From Collinsella sp. AF23-2 (lineage in GTDB: Bacteria > Actinomycetota > Coriobacteriia > Coriobacteriales > Coriobacteriaceae), in assembly GCF_003459245.1 (NCBI RefSeq), contig NZ_QRVG01000013.1, positions 1-44,612 of the forward strand: a stretch of 44,612 nucleotides of DNA. The letters run 5' to 3'. The notes below the pieces were generated by a model. That model was not told where the DNA came from and ran no database searches. It saw only the letters and a program-made list of their open reading frames with translations. The translations under genes were made by a program, and so were the position numbers. This document shows positions 18,600 to 26,300 of this stretch, piece by piece. How positions within the stretch are numbered: the first letter of the stretch is position 1; each line of letters begins with the position of its first letter.

Positions 18600-19263
18600 G
18601 ACATACCCCGTCTATTACCTTGAGGACGCAATGAACAACCTCGGGGATTGCTTCGACTATGCCGTTAACGATTACGGAGCAGAAGGATCGGAAGTTGCTG
18701 AACTCTTTTGCCTGAGCGGGGTTGCTCGAGAGTTTGAGCGCGGCAATGCATGGGTAGTGTCGGGAAAATCGGGTGTTGAGCTGTTCGCGCTTATCGCCGA
18801 AAGGTCGGGCTATCAAAACGGGCCTATACCGGACTGCACCTATCGATTTGAGAAGACGCCGGAATATTGGGCGGGCTGGATGCTGGCATACCTGCAGTGG
18901 CGCCTAGGAGAGTCTTTCGAAGATCTGCTGCATGTCGTTCCGTTTGACGCGCTGCGCAACCTGTACTACCCCTGGCATGAAGCCTCAGAGGAACGTGTGG
19001 CGAGTCTTGTTTGCGATATGGCGAAGAAAACACCTCGTCAAACCAAGCTAGCACTAGCAAGAAAGAGGCTTAAGAAAACCCAACAAGACTTGGCATACGA
19101 ATCGGGCGTATCACTCCGCTCAATCCAAATGTACGAACAGCGCCAACGAAACATCAACGAAGCCTCGGTAACAACCGTAAGAGCTATAGCAAAAGCCCTC
19201 CACTGCAATATCGAAGACCTCCTAGAACCAGTCTTCGAATACAAAGAAACCAGCGCAGCGTAA
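18565..19263 (+). CDS. Xre-type antitoxin-like regulator with N-terminal partner-binding region
   Basis: A 232-residue protein with a helix-turn-helix of the Xre type at the C terminus (about 165-225: LALARKRLKKTQQDLAYESG, SLRSIQMYEQRQRNI, AIAKALHCNIEDLLEP). The first 155 residues are unlike known DNA-binding domains and could neutralise the DUF3990 protein. GGGAGG lies about 10 bases before the ATG at 18565, inside the upstream gene, so the two are translationally linked. The order toxin-then-antitoxin is the reverse of the classical one. It probably binds the paired TATCAC-N4-GTGATA operator. The last 100 codons are AT-rich. Confidence 0.75.
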   Translation: MIQELTDCGPSRTYPVYYLEDAMNNLGDCFDYAVNDYGAEGSEVAELFCLSGVAREFERGNAWVVSGKSGVELFALIAERSGYQNGPIPDCTYRFEKTPEYWAGWMLAYLQWRLGESFEDLLHVVPFDALRNLYYPWHEASEERVASLVCDMAKKTPRQTKLALARKRLKKTQQDLAYESGVSLRSIQMYEQRQRNINEASVTTVRAIAKALHCNIEDLLEPVFEYKETSAA

Positions 19264-19401
19264 ACCAAGCACGCAGCCGATGCCCGCCTCTAGGAAGTGC
19301 TCCAGCCTAGCAAGAGCCCCTATCAATAAAAAGCCAAACTATCGGCCCAGCGCCCCTTCAAAGCGTGGGTCCCTGTAGACATCCTCAGCAAGGTAGGCGC
19401 A
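19264..19401. other. Intergenic spacer after the toxin-antitoxin-like module
   Basis: This short spacer has no recognisable gene or clear signal. It separates the lower-G+C module from the nested hairpin copy C. Confidence 0.5.
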
Positions 19402-19528
19402 GGGACGGTCGGGATGTTCCCTCAAAATCATTCCGCAGCGCGAAGGCCCCTTGTCCGTCGCTCCGTAGGAGCAGGACAAGGGGCCTTCATGCGCGAGGAC
19501 GATTTTGAGGGAACATCCCGACCGTCCC
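19402..19528. repeat. Nested hairpin, conserved-core family, copy C (inverted orientation)
   Basis: Outer arms 19402-19429 and 19501-19528 are perfect 28-bp inverted repeats. The inner stem is 19442-19456 with 19474-19488 (15 bp perfect). Read on the minus strand the internal strands are GTCCTCGCGCAT and GCGCTGCGGAAT, the same core words as copies A and B, with CGC pairing to GCG. It stands between the Xre gene and thrB, which face each other, so it may serve as a two-way transcript end. Confidence 0.9.
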
Positions 19529-19551
19529 GGACAGGTATATGAGGAGGATGT

Positions 19552-20433
19552 CTACAGGTACTCGATTTGAGCGCCCTCGGTGTCGCACGTGAGGATATGC
19601 GTATCACACTTAGGGAACTGCTCGCGCAGCTTGACCTGCAGGAACTTTGCCACGATGGTGTCGTCAGTCACGGCCATGAGGGTCGAGCCCGAACCGCTGA
19701 TCCAGATGGTCTTGGCGCCGCCGTTAAGGCAGGTGTCGCGCACGGCGTTGTAGTCGGGAATCAGACGGCGACGATAGGGTTCCTGGATGCGGTCGTCATT
19801 GGCGGCGGCAATCAGGTCGAGGTCACCAGTCTCCAAGCCGCGCGTCATACCGGCGATGCGGCCCATCTGCCACACGGCGGTGGAGAGCGGAATCTCCTGC
19901 GGCACGACCTTGCGCGCCTCGCTCGTGTGTACCTCGTAGGGCGGAATCACGGTAATAAAACGCAGGCGATCGCTCACCTCGTAGCGCAGGCACTGGGGGA
20001 GCGAATCGGTCGGCGTAAAGGAGCAGACGGCGCCGCCCAGGATGGCGGGGGCGACGTTATCGGGATGGCCCTCGACTTCGGTGGCAATGCGAACCAGCTC
20101 GGCGCGGTCGACGGTGTGGCCTGTCAGTGCGGCGGCGGCCATAATGCCGGCGACGACGCAGGTGGAGCTGGAGCCCAGGCCGCGGGCGACGGGAACGTCA
20201 GTCTGAATGTCGATGGCAACGGGAAAAGCCGTCTCGCCCCATGCGGCCAGTGCATCGACAAAGCTGACGTAGACCAGGTTGTCCTCGTTTTGGAACTCTT
20301 CGGGGCAGCCCGTGATGGTGAGCTTATCGGCGCGCTCGAAGGTGAAGTGCGAGTAGAGGCTGACGGCCATGCCGAGGGTATCGTAGCCAATGCCTAAGTT
20401 TGCGCTGGTGGCGGGGACGGTGATTTTGATCAT
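19552..20433 (-). CDS. thrB: Homoserine kinase
   Basis: A 293-residue GHMP kinase that phosphorylates homoserine in threonine synthesis. The ATP-binding GHMP motif is PVARGLGSSSTCVVAG (81-96). The N-terminal TVPATSANLGIGYDTLG is the substrate-side signature, and ISGSGSTLMAV supplies the third GHMP motif. It is preceded by thrC on the same strand, separated by a terminator and hairpin D, so the two may be transcribed separately. Confidence 0.95.
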   Translation of the reverse strand: MIKITVPATSANLGIGYDTLGMAVSLYSHFTFERADKLTITGCPEEFQNEDNLVYVSFVDALAAWGETAFPVAIDIQTDVPVARGLGSSSTCVVAGIMAAAALTGHTVDRAELVRIATEVEGHPDNVAPAILGGAVCSFTPTDSLPQCLRYEVSDRLRFITVIPPYEVHTSEARKVVPQEIPLSTAVWQMGRIAGMTRGLETGDLDLIAAANDDRIQEPYRRRLIPDYNAVRDTCLNGGAKTIWISGSGSTLMAVTDDTIVAKFLQVKLREQFPKCDTHILTCDTEGAQIEYL

Positions 20434-20448
20434 GGGAATCTCCTGGGC

Positions 20449-20554
20449 GGTCTGCCTGTTTAGTTCGCTGCTCGGGCAGTCCTGGCTCGCTCGGAAAGCA
20501 CATTAAGTGCTTTCCGGCTCGTGCGGAACTCGCGACGAACTAAACAGGCAGACC
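20449..20554. repeat. Nested hairpin, divergent family member D
   Basis: Outer arms 20449-20467 and 20536-20554 are perfect 19-bp inverted repeats. The inner stem is GGAAAGCAC/GTGCTTTCC (20493-20501, 20507-20515). The 5' internal strand contains GTCCT (and a small CTGC/GCAG hairpin) and the 3' strand TGCGGAA, partly matching the core of copies A-C. It lies just upstream of thrB. Confidence 0.75.
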
Positions 20555-20589
20555 CGCATGTCAGTTCGTCATCATCCCGGTGGGTATCT

Positions 20590-20622
20590 GATAAAAGAAG
20601 GTGCGCCGGCTTTCGCCGGCGC
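20590..20622 (-). terminator. Intrinsic terminator of thrC
   Basis: GCGCCGGC (20603-20610) and GCCGGCGC (20615-20622) form a perfect 8-bp stem with a 4-base loop. On the minus strand it is followed by ACCTTCTTTTATC, a T-rich tail. It is 13 bp past the thrC stop. Confidence 0.75.
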
Positions 20623-20634
20623 CTTATAAGGGGT

Positions 20635-22152
20635 TTAGTTGGTTGCTATCTTTTTTGCAGCCTGCTCTACGTAGCTGGCCATCTCATCGACGTCGCAGAC
20701 GTCTTCGAAGCGGACGGGCTTGGACTCGAGTTCGGCGAGCTGGGCTGGGGCGACCGTGTTGGTTGCCTGCTCGAGCACGCGCATGGCCTCAAAGTCGTCC
20801 TCGGGAACGTCGAGGCCCAGGGCATCGCAGCAGGCGCGCGGGAACTTGTAGGGGCTGGCGGTCGAAAGCAGCACGCGGGCCTTGGCGCCCTCGGTGGGGG
20901 CGACCTGCTCAAAGACGTGATAGCCGCAAGCGGTGTGCGGGTCGATCACGTAGCCGTTGGCATCCCAGCAGCTCTTGATGGCGGCGCGAACCTCGTCCTC
21001 GCTGGCCCAACCGCAGCCAAATACGCTCTGGATCTTGGCCAGCAGCTCGGCAGGCACCTCGTAGCGACCGGTCTGGGCAAGCTGCTCCATAAGGCCGGCA
21101 ACGAGCTCGCAGTCGCCGTCGGACAGGAAGTAGAGCATGCGCTCCAGATTAGAGCTAATAAGGATGTCCATCGACGGCGAAATGGTCGTGAAGAACGGAC
21201 GGTTGCGGTCGTAGACGCCGGTGGTCAGGAAGTCAGCGAGCACGTTGTTCTTGTCGCTGGCCACGACGAGTTTGGCGACGGGCAGACCCATGCGCTTGGC
21301 GTAGTAGCCGGCCAGGATATCGCCAAAGTTGCCGGTCGGTACGCAGAACTCCACGGCATCGCCGGCCTCGATGGCGCCGGCGCGCAGCAGCTGCGCATAG
21401 GCGGCAAAGTAGTAGACGACCTGCGGCACCAGGCGGCCGACGTTGATGGAGTTGGCGCTCGAAAGCACGGTGCCGGCGGCCTCCAGGCGCTCGGCCAGCT
21501 CCTTATCGGCAAAGATGCGCTTGACGGCACTCTGGGCGTCGTCGAAGTTGCCGCGGATGCCGCAGACGGCGACGTTGCCGCCCTCCTGCGTGGACATCTG
21601 CAGATTCTGCACGCGGCTGACCTTGCCCTCGGGATAAAAGACGGTGATGCCCGTGCCCGGGGCGTCGGCAAAGCCGGCGAGTGCTGCCTTGCCTGTGTCG
21701 CCCGACGTGGCGGTGACGATCATGATGCGCTCGGCGCCGCCGTCCTTGGCGGAAGTGCGGGCCATCAAGCGGGGGAGCATCTGCAGGGCGACGTCCTTGA
21801 AGGCGCTCGTGGGACCGCCAAAGAGCTCCATCACATAGGTCTGAGGGGCGTCAGCGCCCGGCGCAGCGTCGAGTTTGACGAGCGGCGTAACCTCTTCACT
21901 CGCGAACGTGCCGCGGTATGCCTCGTCGACACACGCCGAAATTTCTTCGGCCGTGTAATCATTCAGTAACATTCCCAACACATCTTGAGCGATTTCAAAG
22001 TACGATTTATCTGCAAGCGAGCTGATATCGACCTGCTGGGTGCCGAGCTCGTCCGAGACAAACAAACCCCCGTCGGGAGCGATGCCGGTACGGATTGCCA
22101 CCTTACTTGAGCACGATAAAGTGCGTCCTCGTGTACTATGATAAGTTCCCAT
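20635..22152 (-). CDS. thrC: Threonine synthase
   Basis: A 505-residue PLP enzyme forming threonine from O-phosphohomoserine. The N terminus YHSTRGRTLSCSSKVAIRTG and the PLP lysine Lys119 in FGGPTSAFKD are diagnostic. VTATSGDTGKAALAGF and NSINVGRLVPQ are the phosphate-binding and active-site loops. I choose the ATG at 22152 because it gives MGTYHSTRG, the normal family N terminus, and has GAGGAG about 10 bases before it; a longer in-frame start would add 15 residues. It is divergent from lysC, with only 104 bp between their starts. Confidence 0.95.
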   Translation of the reverse strand: MGTYHSTRGRTLSCSSKVAIRTGIAPDGGLFVSDELGTQQVDISSLADKSYFEIAQDVLGMLLNDYTAEEISACVDEAYRGTFASEEVTPLVKLDAAPGADAPQTYVMELFGGPTSAFKDVALQMLPRLMARTSAKDGGAERIMIVTATSGDTGKAALAGFADAPGTGITVFYPEGKVSRVQNLQMSTQEGGNVAVCGIRGNFDDAQSAVKRIFADKELAERLEAAGTVLSSANSINVGRLVPQVVYYFAAYAQLLRAGAIEAGDAVEFCVPTGNFGDILAGYYAKRMGLPVAKLVVASDKNNVLADFLTTGVYDRNRPFFTTISPSMDILISSNLERMLYFLSDGDCELVAGLMEQLAQTGRYEVPAELLAKIQSVFGCGWASEDEVRAAIKSCWDANGYVIDPHTACGYHVFEQVAPTEGAKARVLLSTASPYKFPRACCDALGLDVPEDDFEAMRVLEQATNTVAPAQLAELESKPVRFEDVCDVDEMASYVEQAAKKIATN

Positions 22153-22256
22153 ATAACACTGCTCCTCGGATGCCTTGGTCCCAATCGGTGAAACCATGGT
22201 ATCAGAGCGCGCAAAATAGGTTCGCAGAGGCTTTTTAGAAAGGTAACCTCCAGCCC

Positions 22257-23645
22257 ATGATTAAGATTGCCAAGTTTGGCGGCTCGTCGGTCGCCGACGC
22301 CGAACACTTCAAAAAGATCAAGGCCATCGTCGACGCCGACCCTGCCCGCCGTTTTGTGGTGGTTTCCGCCTGCGGCCGCCGCTTTAAGGGCGACACCAAG
22401 GTGACCGACCTGCTCTATCTGGTCAATGCGCACGTTAAGTACCACGTGTCGTGTGAGGAGCTGCTCGAGGACATCGGCCAGCGCTATTTTGATATCGCTG
22501 ATGAGTTGGAGCTCACCTATCCCATCCGTGAGGAGTTCGCGGCCTTTGCCGAGCGCGCCCGCTCGGGCGGCTACTCCACCGAGGAGCTTGTGAGCCGTGG
22601 CGAGTACTTTACCGCTCGCCTGATGGCTGAGTACCTGGGCCTACCGTTCCTGGACGCCGCGACGGTTGTGGCGTTCCATCACGACGGTACGCTCAGCATG
22701 AATCGCACCTCCGAGCTGGTGCAGGAGTATGGCCAGCAGGGCGGCTTCGTTATGCCTGGCTTCTACGGCGCGACGCGCGAGGGCCAGATCAAGCTGCTCG
22801 ATCGAGGCGGTGGCGATATCTCGGGCTCGATCTTGGCCAAGTGCCTGGGCGCCGACCTGTACGAGAACTGGACCGACGTCTCGGGCTTCTATTCTGCCGA
22901 TCCGCGTATTGTTCCCGAGGCTCAGCCCATTGCGCGCGTTACCTACGAGGAGCTGCGCGAGCTTTCGTACATGGGCGCAAGCGTCCTGCACGAGGAGGCC
23001 GTGTTCCCCGTGCGCGAGGCGGGTATTCCGCTGGTCATCAAGAACACCAATGCGCCGCAGGACCCCGGTACCATCATTAGCGAGACGGCTGATGAGGGCG
23101 AGGCGGAGCCCATCATTACCGGCGTGACCGGCAAGCGCGGCTTTGTCGCCATCAACGTTGCCCGCGACCGCACCAAGCCCCGCGTTGGCTTTATGCGCCG
23201 TGCGCTTTCGGTGTTCGAACGCTATGACGTTTCCGTCGAGCACATGCCCACCGGTGTCGACCGTTTTGGCGCCGTGGTGCAGGAGCAGGACGTGCACGAT
23301 TCGCTGTACTCGCTCGTTGGTGACATTCAGCAGGAGGTCGAGCCGCTCGAGATCGAGGTTGTCGAGGGTCTGGCGCTCATCGCGACCGTCGGCCGTAACC
23401 TGCGCGGTCGTGCAGGCATCTCGGGCCACCTGTTTGGCATGCTTGGCCAGGCCGGCGTGAGCGTGCGCATGATTTCGCAGAGCTGCGACGAGATCAATAT
23501 CATTATCGGTGTCGAGGAGAAGGACTTCGACCTTGCGATTCGGACCATTTACCGTGCCTTCTCCGATGAGAACGGCATTGTGAAGGTCTCCGATCTGGAG
23601 GCTCCCGCGCCGGCCGATCCCACCCTGGCCGCGCTCAAAAAGTAG
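22257..23645 (+). CDS. lysC: Aspartate kinase
   Basis: A 462-residue monofunctional aspartokinase making aspartyl phosphate for lysine, threonine and methionine. The N-terminal KFGGSSVADAEHFKK is the kinase signature; RGGGDISGSI and NWTDVSGFYSADPR are active-site segments. Two ACT domains (about 300-450) suggest feedback control by lysine and/or threonine. A hairpin terminator follows and asd comes next. Confidence 0.94.
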   Translation: MIKIAKFGGSSVADAEHFKKIKAIVDADPARRFVVVSACGRRFKGDTKVTDLLYLVNAHVKYHVSCEELLEDIGQRYFDIADELELTYPIREEFAAFAERARSGGYSTEELVSRGEYFTARLMAEYLGLPFLDAATVVAFHHDGTLSMNRTSELVQEYGQQGGFVMPGFYGATREGQIKLLDRGGGDISGSILAKCLGADLYENWTDVSGFYSADPRIVPEAQPIARVTYEELRELSYMGASVLHEEAVFPVREAGIPLVIKNTNAPQDPGTIISETADEGEAEPIITGVTGKRGFVAINVARDRTKPRVGFMRRALSVFERYDVSVEHMPTGVDRFGAVVQEQDVHDSLYSLVGDIQQEVEPLEIEVVEGLALIATVGRNLRGRAGISGHLFGMLGQAGVSVRMISQSCDEINIIIGVEEKDFDLAIRTIYRAFSDENGIVKVSDLEAPAPADPTLAALKK

Positions 23646-23655
23646 CGACTGCTCG

Positions 23656-23690
23656 GTAGATTTTTGGGTCATGTCTCAAAAATCTACGGC
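23656..23690 (+). terminator. Hairpin after lysC
   Basis: GTAGATTTTTG (23656-23666) pairs perfectly with CAAAAATCTAC (23677-23687), with loop GGTCATGTCT. It resembles the hairpin at 5411-5442 in arm and loop. No T-run follows the stem, so termination is not certain. Confidence 0.5.
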
Positions 23691-23818
23691 GGGGCGTTTC
23701 GTTTCGGTTTCGTTTCGACGGGGCGGGTTTCATGCCCGCCCTGTTCTTGTATAAACTGGCAACAATAATCGGCCTGCTCGGCGTGCGGGCAAAAGCCACA
23801 ACCTTTAAAGGGGGAAGC

Positions 23819-24844
23819 ATGAAACAGTACACGGTTGCTATTTTGGGCGCGACGGGAGCCGTGGGCACCCAGATGCTCGAGTGCCTCAACGAGCAGGAGT
23901 TCCCGGTCGGCAAGCTCAAGCTGTTGGCAAGCGCACGCTCCGCGGGCAAGACCGTCGAGTTCCGCGGCGAGCAAATCGTGATCGAAGAGGCTTGCCCCGA
24001 GGCCTTTGAGGGCTGTGACATTGTGCTTGGCGCTGCCGGCGACGATATCGCCAAGGAATTGCTGCCCGAGGCCGTAAAGCGCGGCGCCGTCGTGGTCGAC
24101 AACAGCCATGCCTTCCGCATGGATCCCGAGGTGCCGCTGGTCGTGCCCGAGATCAATGCCGACGACATCAAGTGGCATCACGGCCTTATCGCCAACCCCA
24201 ACTGCGCGACCATCATCGGCCTGGTTCCCACGTGGCCGCTGCATCAGCTCGCCGGCGTGAAGCGCATGATCGTCTCGACGTACCAGGCGGCTTCGGGCGC
24301 TGGCGCTCCCGGTATGGCCGAGCTCGAAGCGCAGCTTGCTGCCCTGGGCCGTGGCGAGGAGATTCCCGAGCCGCGCGCATTTGCCGCCCAGCTGGCGAGC
24401 AACCTGATTCCGCAGATTGGCGGCGTCAAGGAGGAGGGCTTTACCTCTGAGGAGATGAAGCTACAAAACGAGGGCCGTAAGATCATGCACCTGCCCGAGC
24501 TGCGCGTGAACTGCACCTGCGTGCGCGTGCCTGTGCTGCGCTCGCACTCCGAGAGCATTACGCTCGAGTTCGAGCGTGACATTACGGTTGACGAGGCCCG
24601 TGTTGCGCTGGCTGCCGCTCCGGGCGTGAAGCTGGTTGACGACATGAGCGCCGAGGATGCGCACGATCGCTTCCCCATGCCGATGGATACGTCCGACCAG
24701 GACCTGATCTGGGTCGGTCGCGTGCGTCGCGACATCTCGAACCCCGAGGCCACGCGCGGTATTACCTTCTGGTGCTGCGGCGACCAAATCCGTAAGGGCG
24801 CGGCAACCAACGCCGTCCAAATCGCTAAGCTGCTCTGCGAGTAG
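23819..24844 (+). CDS. asd: Aspartate-semialdehyde dehydrogenase
   Basis: A 341-residue NADP-dependent enzyme reducing aspartyl phosphate. GATGAVG (10-16) binds the cofactor and the catalytic cysteine is Cys129 in IANPNCATI. STYQAASGAG and the C-terminal NAVQIAKLL are typical. The ATG at 23819 follows AAAGGGGGAAG; a longer frame from 23732 adds an unconserved extension. Together with lysC, thrB and thrC it makes a near-complete aspartate-to-threonine set; homoserine dehydrogenase is not in this window. Confidence 0.96.
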   Translation: MKQYTVAILGATGAVGTQMLECLNEQEFPVGKLKLLASARSAGKTVEFRGEQIVIEEACPEAFEGCDIVLGAAGDDIAKELLPEAVKRGAVVVDNSHAFRMDPEVPLVVPEINADDIKWHHGLIANPNCATIIGLVPTWPLHQLAGVKRMIVSTYQAASGAGAPGMAELEAQLAALGRGEEIPEPRAFAAQLASNLIPQIGGVKEEGFTSEEMKLQNEGRKIMHLPELRVNCTCVRVPVLRSHSESITLEFERDITVDEARVALAAAPGVKLVDDMSAEDAHDRFPMPMDTSDQDLIWVGRVRRDISNPEATRGITFWCCGDQIRKGAATNAVQIAKLLCE

Positions 24845-24856
24845 TGCGACCTGTCC

Positions 24857-24986
24857 GGCGGGGGCCGGGCTTAGTTTTCAGAACGTCCTCGACCATGTGT
24901 GGCGCCTTGTCCTGCTCCTTCGGAGCCGCGGACAAGGCGCCACACTGGTCTGCGGAGTGTTCTGAAAACTAAGCCCGGCCCCCGCC
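24857..24986. repeat. Nested hairpin, conserved-core family, copy B
   Basis: Outer arms 24857-24884 and 24959-24986 are perfect 28-bp inverted repeats. The inner stem is 24898-24912 with 24930-24944 (15 bp perfect), capped by GCTCC-TTCG-GAGC. The internal strands are GTCCTCGACCATG and CTGGTCTGCGGAGT, with ACC able to pair with GGT. The arms share no sequence with copies A or C. It lies 12 bp after the asd stop. Confidence 0.9.
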
Positions 24987-25297
24987 TGCGGTGACTCGGC
25001 TGCGAGCGGCCAGCGATGGGGCCGTTGTTGGTTGGGGCCGCTGGGCTGATGTGGGGGCGCGTGGCTGTTGCGAGCTCTGGTCCCGGCGGCGGCCTCGGCG
25101 CTTTGCGCCTGCCGCCTTGGGGGACTGTGGGGCGCGGCCGGCAGCTGCGGCGCGTTGCGCCTGCTGCCTGCGGGGACTTTGGGGTCGTGCGGCAGCTGCG
25201 GCGCTGCGCGCCTGCTGCCTTGGGTGACTCTGGGGTCGATTGGGGTTGTCTGCACAATTCGCGGTATTATGTTGCGGAGTTTTGAAAGGAGCCGCTG
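24987..25297. other. Very G+C-rich gene-free stretch upstream of ogt
   Basis: There is no gene. The composition is extreme G+C until about 25250. It contains the three tandem hairpin units listed next; the last 40 bases turn AT-richer (CACAATTCGCGGTATTAT), where an ogt promoter would be expected. Confidence 0.55.
25088..25238. repeat. Three imperfect 51-52 bp tandem repeats, each a hairpin
   Basis: Units begin at 25088, 25140 and 25191. Each carries GGC(A/G)GC...GGCGC followed by GCGCCTGC(T/C)GCC and then a G-rich tail (GGGGACTGTGGGGCGC, GGGACTTTGGGGTCG, GGTGACTCTGGGGTCG). The stem GGCAGC/GCTGCC is changed to GGCGGC/GCCGCC in the first unit, a compensatory change that keeps pairing. All frames through it are low-complexity and unlikely to be protein. 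Confidence 0.7.
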
Positions 25298-25876
25298 GTG
25301 GTCACGACGACGTTTCCTTCGCCTTTGGGCGAAATCTTGCTTGCCGCTGATGGCCGCGGTTTGACAGGGCTTTGGTTTGAGGGGCAGGAGCATTTTGGCT
25401 CCACGCTTCTCAAAGAAGATGTCGAGCATATCGAAGGTGCCGATGCGGTTTCAGGTATTGGTGGCATGTCGTCGGTGAGTCCGACAAATGGCGCGGCCTC
25501 TTCGGTGCTTGAGCGTTCCTGGGCTTGGCTGAATGCTTATTTTGCAGGGCAGGAACCTCGGTTTACGCCGCCGTTGCATATGATTGGTACGGCGTTTCAG
25601 CGTGAAGTCTGGTACGAACTGCTTTCTATTCCGCGTGGCGAGGTCGCCACGTATGGTGAGATCGCCCAGCGTGTTGCCGCCCGCCATCGGGTGCCGGGGA
25701 ACGAGGATCCCGTTGTGTCTCCCCGTGCCGTGGGGGCCGCGGTCGCTCGCAACCCTGTTTCGATTATTGTGCCATGCCATCGCGTGGTGGCGGCCGACGG
25801 CTCGCTTAACGGATATGCCGGCGGGCTTGATCGCAAGGAGTGGCTGCTTCGGCTTGAGGGCGCGTACGAGGAGTAA
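25298..25876 (+). CDS. ogt: Methylated-DNA--protein-cysteine methyltransferase
   Basis: A 192-residue suicide repair protein that removes alkyl groups from O6-alkylguanine. The acceptor is Cys160 in the signature IVPCHRVV. The helix-turn-helix FQREVWYELLSIPRGEVATYGEIA precedes it, and RNPVSI matches the RNP/asparagine hinge. There is an insertion of about 20 residues around 45-70. The start is GTG at 25298, seven bases after AAAGGAG. No Ada-type regulatory domain is present. Confidence 0.93.
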   Translation: MVTTTFPSPLGEILLAADGRGLTGLWFEGQEHFGSTLLKEDVEHIEGADAVSGIGGMSSVSPTNGAASSVLERSWAWLNAYFAGQEPRFTPPLHMIGTAFQREVWYELLSIPRGEVATYGEIAQRVAARHRVPGNEDPVVSPRAVGAAVARNPVSIIVPCHRVVAADGSLNGYAGGLDRKEWLLRLEGAYEE

Positions 25877-25916
25877 CACTCGAGCGCTTTGCATAGCCAA
25901 GATGCCGTGAAAGAAC

Positions 25917-26055
25917 GGGACATGCTTTCCGAATGGAGGCTCAGACGGAAACTACGTCCCGGAATTCCGTTTTAAAGCGGGATGCGCTTTCCGAATGGCG
26001 TTCCAAGCGGAAACCGTGTCCCGGAATACAGCCTCAGAGTGGGACACCGTTTCCG
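25917..26055. repeat. Array of five alternating copies of a GGGACACGGTTTCCG-like word
   Basis: Five related 15-20 bp units occur in alternating orientation: forward at 25917-25937 (GGGACATGCTTTCCGAAT), reverse at 25946-25965 (CGGAAACTACGTCCCGGAAT), forward at 25979-25996, reverse at 26008-26027 and forward at 26041-26055. Neighbouring pairs can form stems, so the whole could fold as alternative hairpins or bind a protein repeatedly. It separates ogt from the pseudogene scar. Confidence 0.75.
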
Positions 26056-26082
26056 GCTGAGACCACCTGCCTGGACATCGAT

Positions 26083-26300
26083 CTACGCCCGCTCCTGCAG
26101 GGCGTAGATGGACTTATCCATGTTGAACAGGTAAGCCACAACGCAGACAATAATGAACATCGGCAAGTTACCAAAGCCGAAGACTTCGCAGCCAATAAGG
26201 ATGGGTGCGAGCAGCGTATTGGTGGCGCTGCCAAAGACGGCTGCGTAGCCCAGTGCGGCGCAGAGCTCGACGGGCATGCCGAGTTGAGCCTCGTTATGGC
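26083..26300 (-). pseudogene. 3' remnant of a ClC-type chloride channel gene
   Basis: The frame encodes PVELCAALGYAAVFGSATNT, then ALLAPILIGCEVFG-like residues and a C terminus in a final membrane helix (FIIVCVVAYLF) and SIYALQERA. This matches the last about 65 residues of ClC chloride channels/transporters (~420 residues), where a conserved Asn-Thr pair precedes the last helices. The first 350 or so residues are missing; upstream the sequence changes to an Abi gene in another frame. It has no start or ribosome site of its own and is surely non-functional. Confidence 0.7.

Noticed and set aside
24990..25285. Small Gly/Ala/Cys-rich proteins in the G+C-rich stretch before ogt
   Set aside because: All frames are low-complexity products of the tandem hairpin repeats and lack ribosome sites.
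25917..26055. CRISPR array
   Set aside because: Units alternate in orientation, spacers are irregular and short, and no cas genes are nearby.
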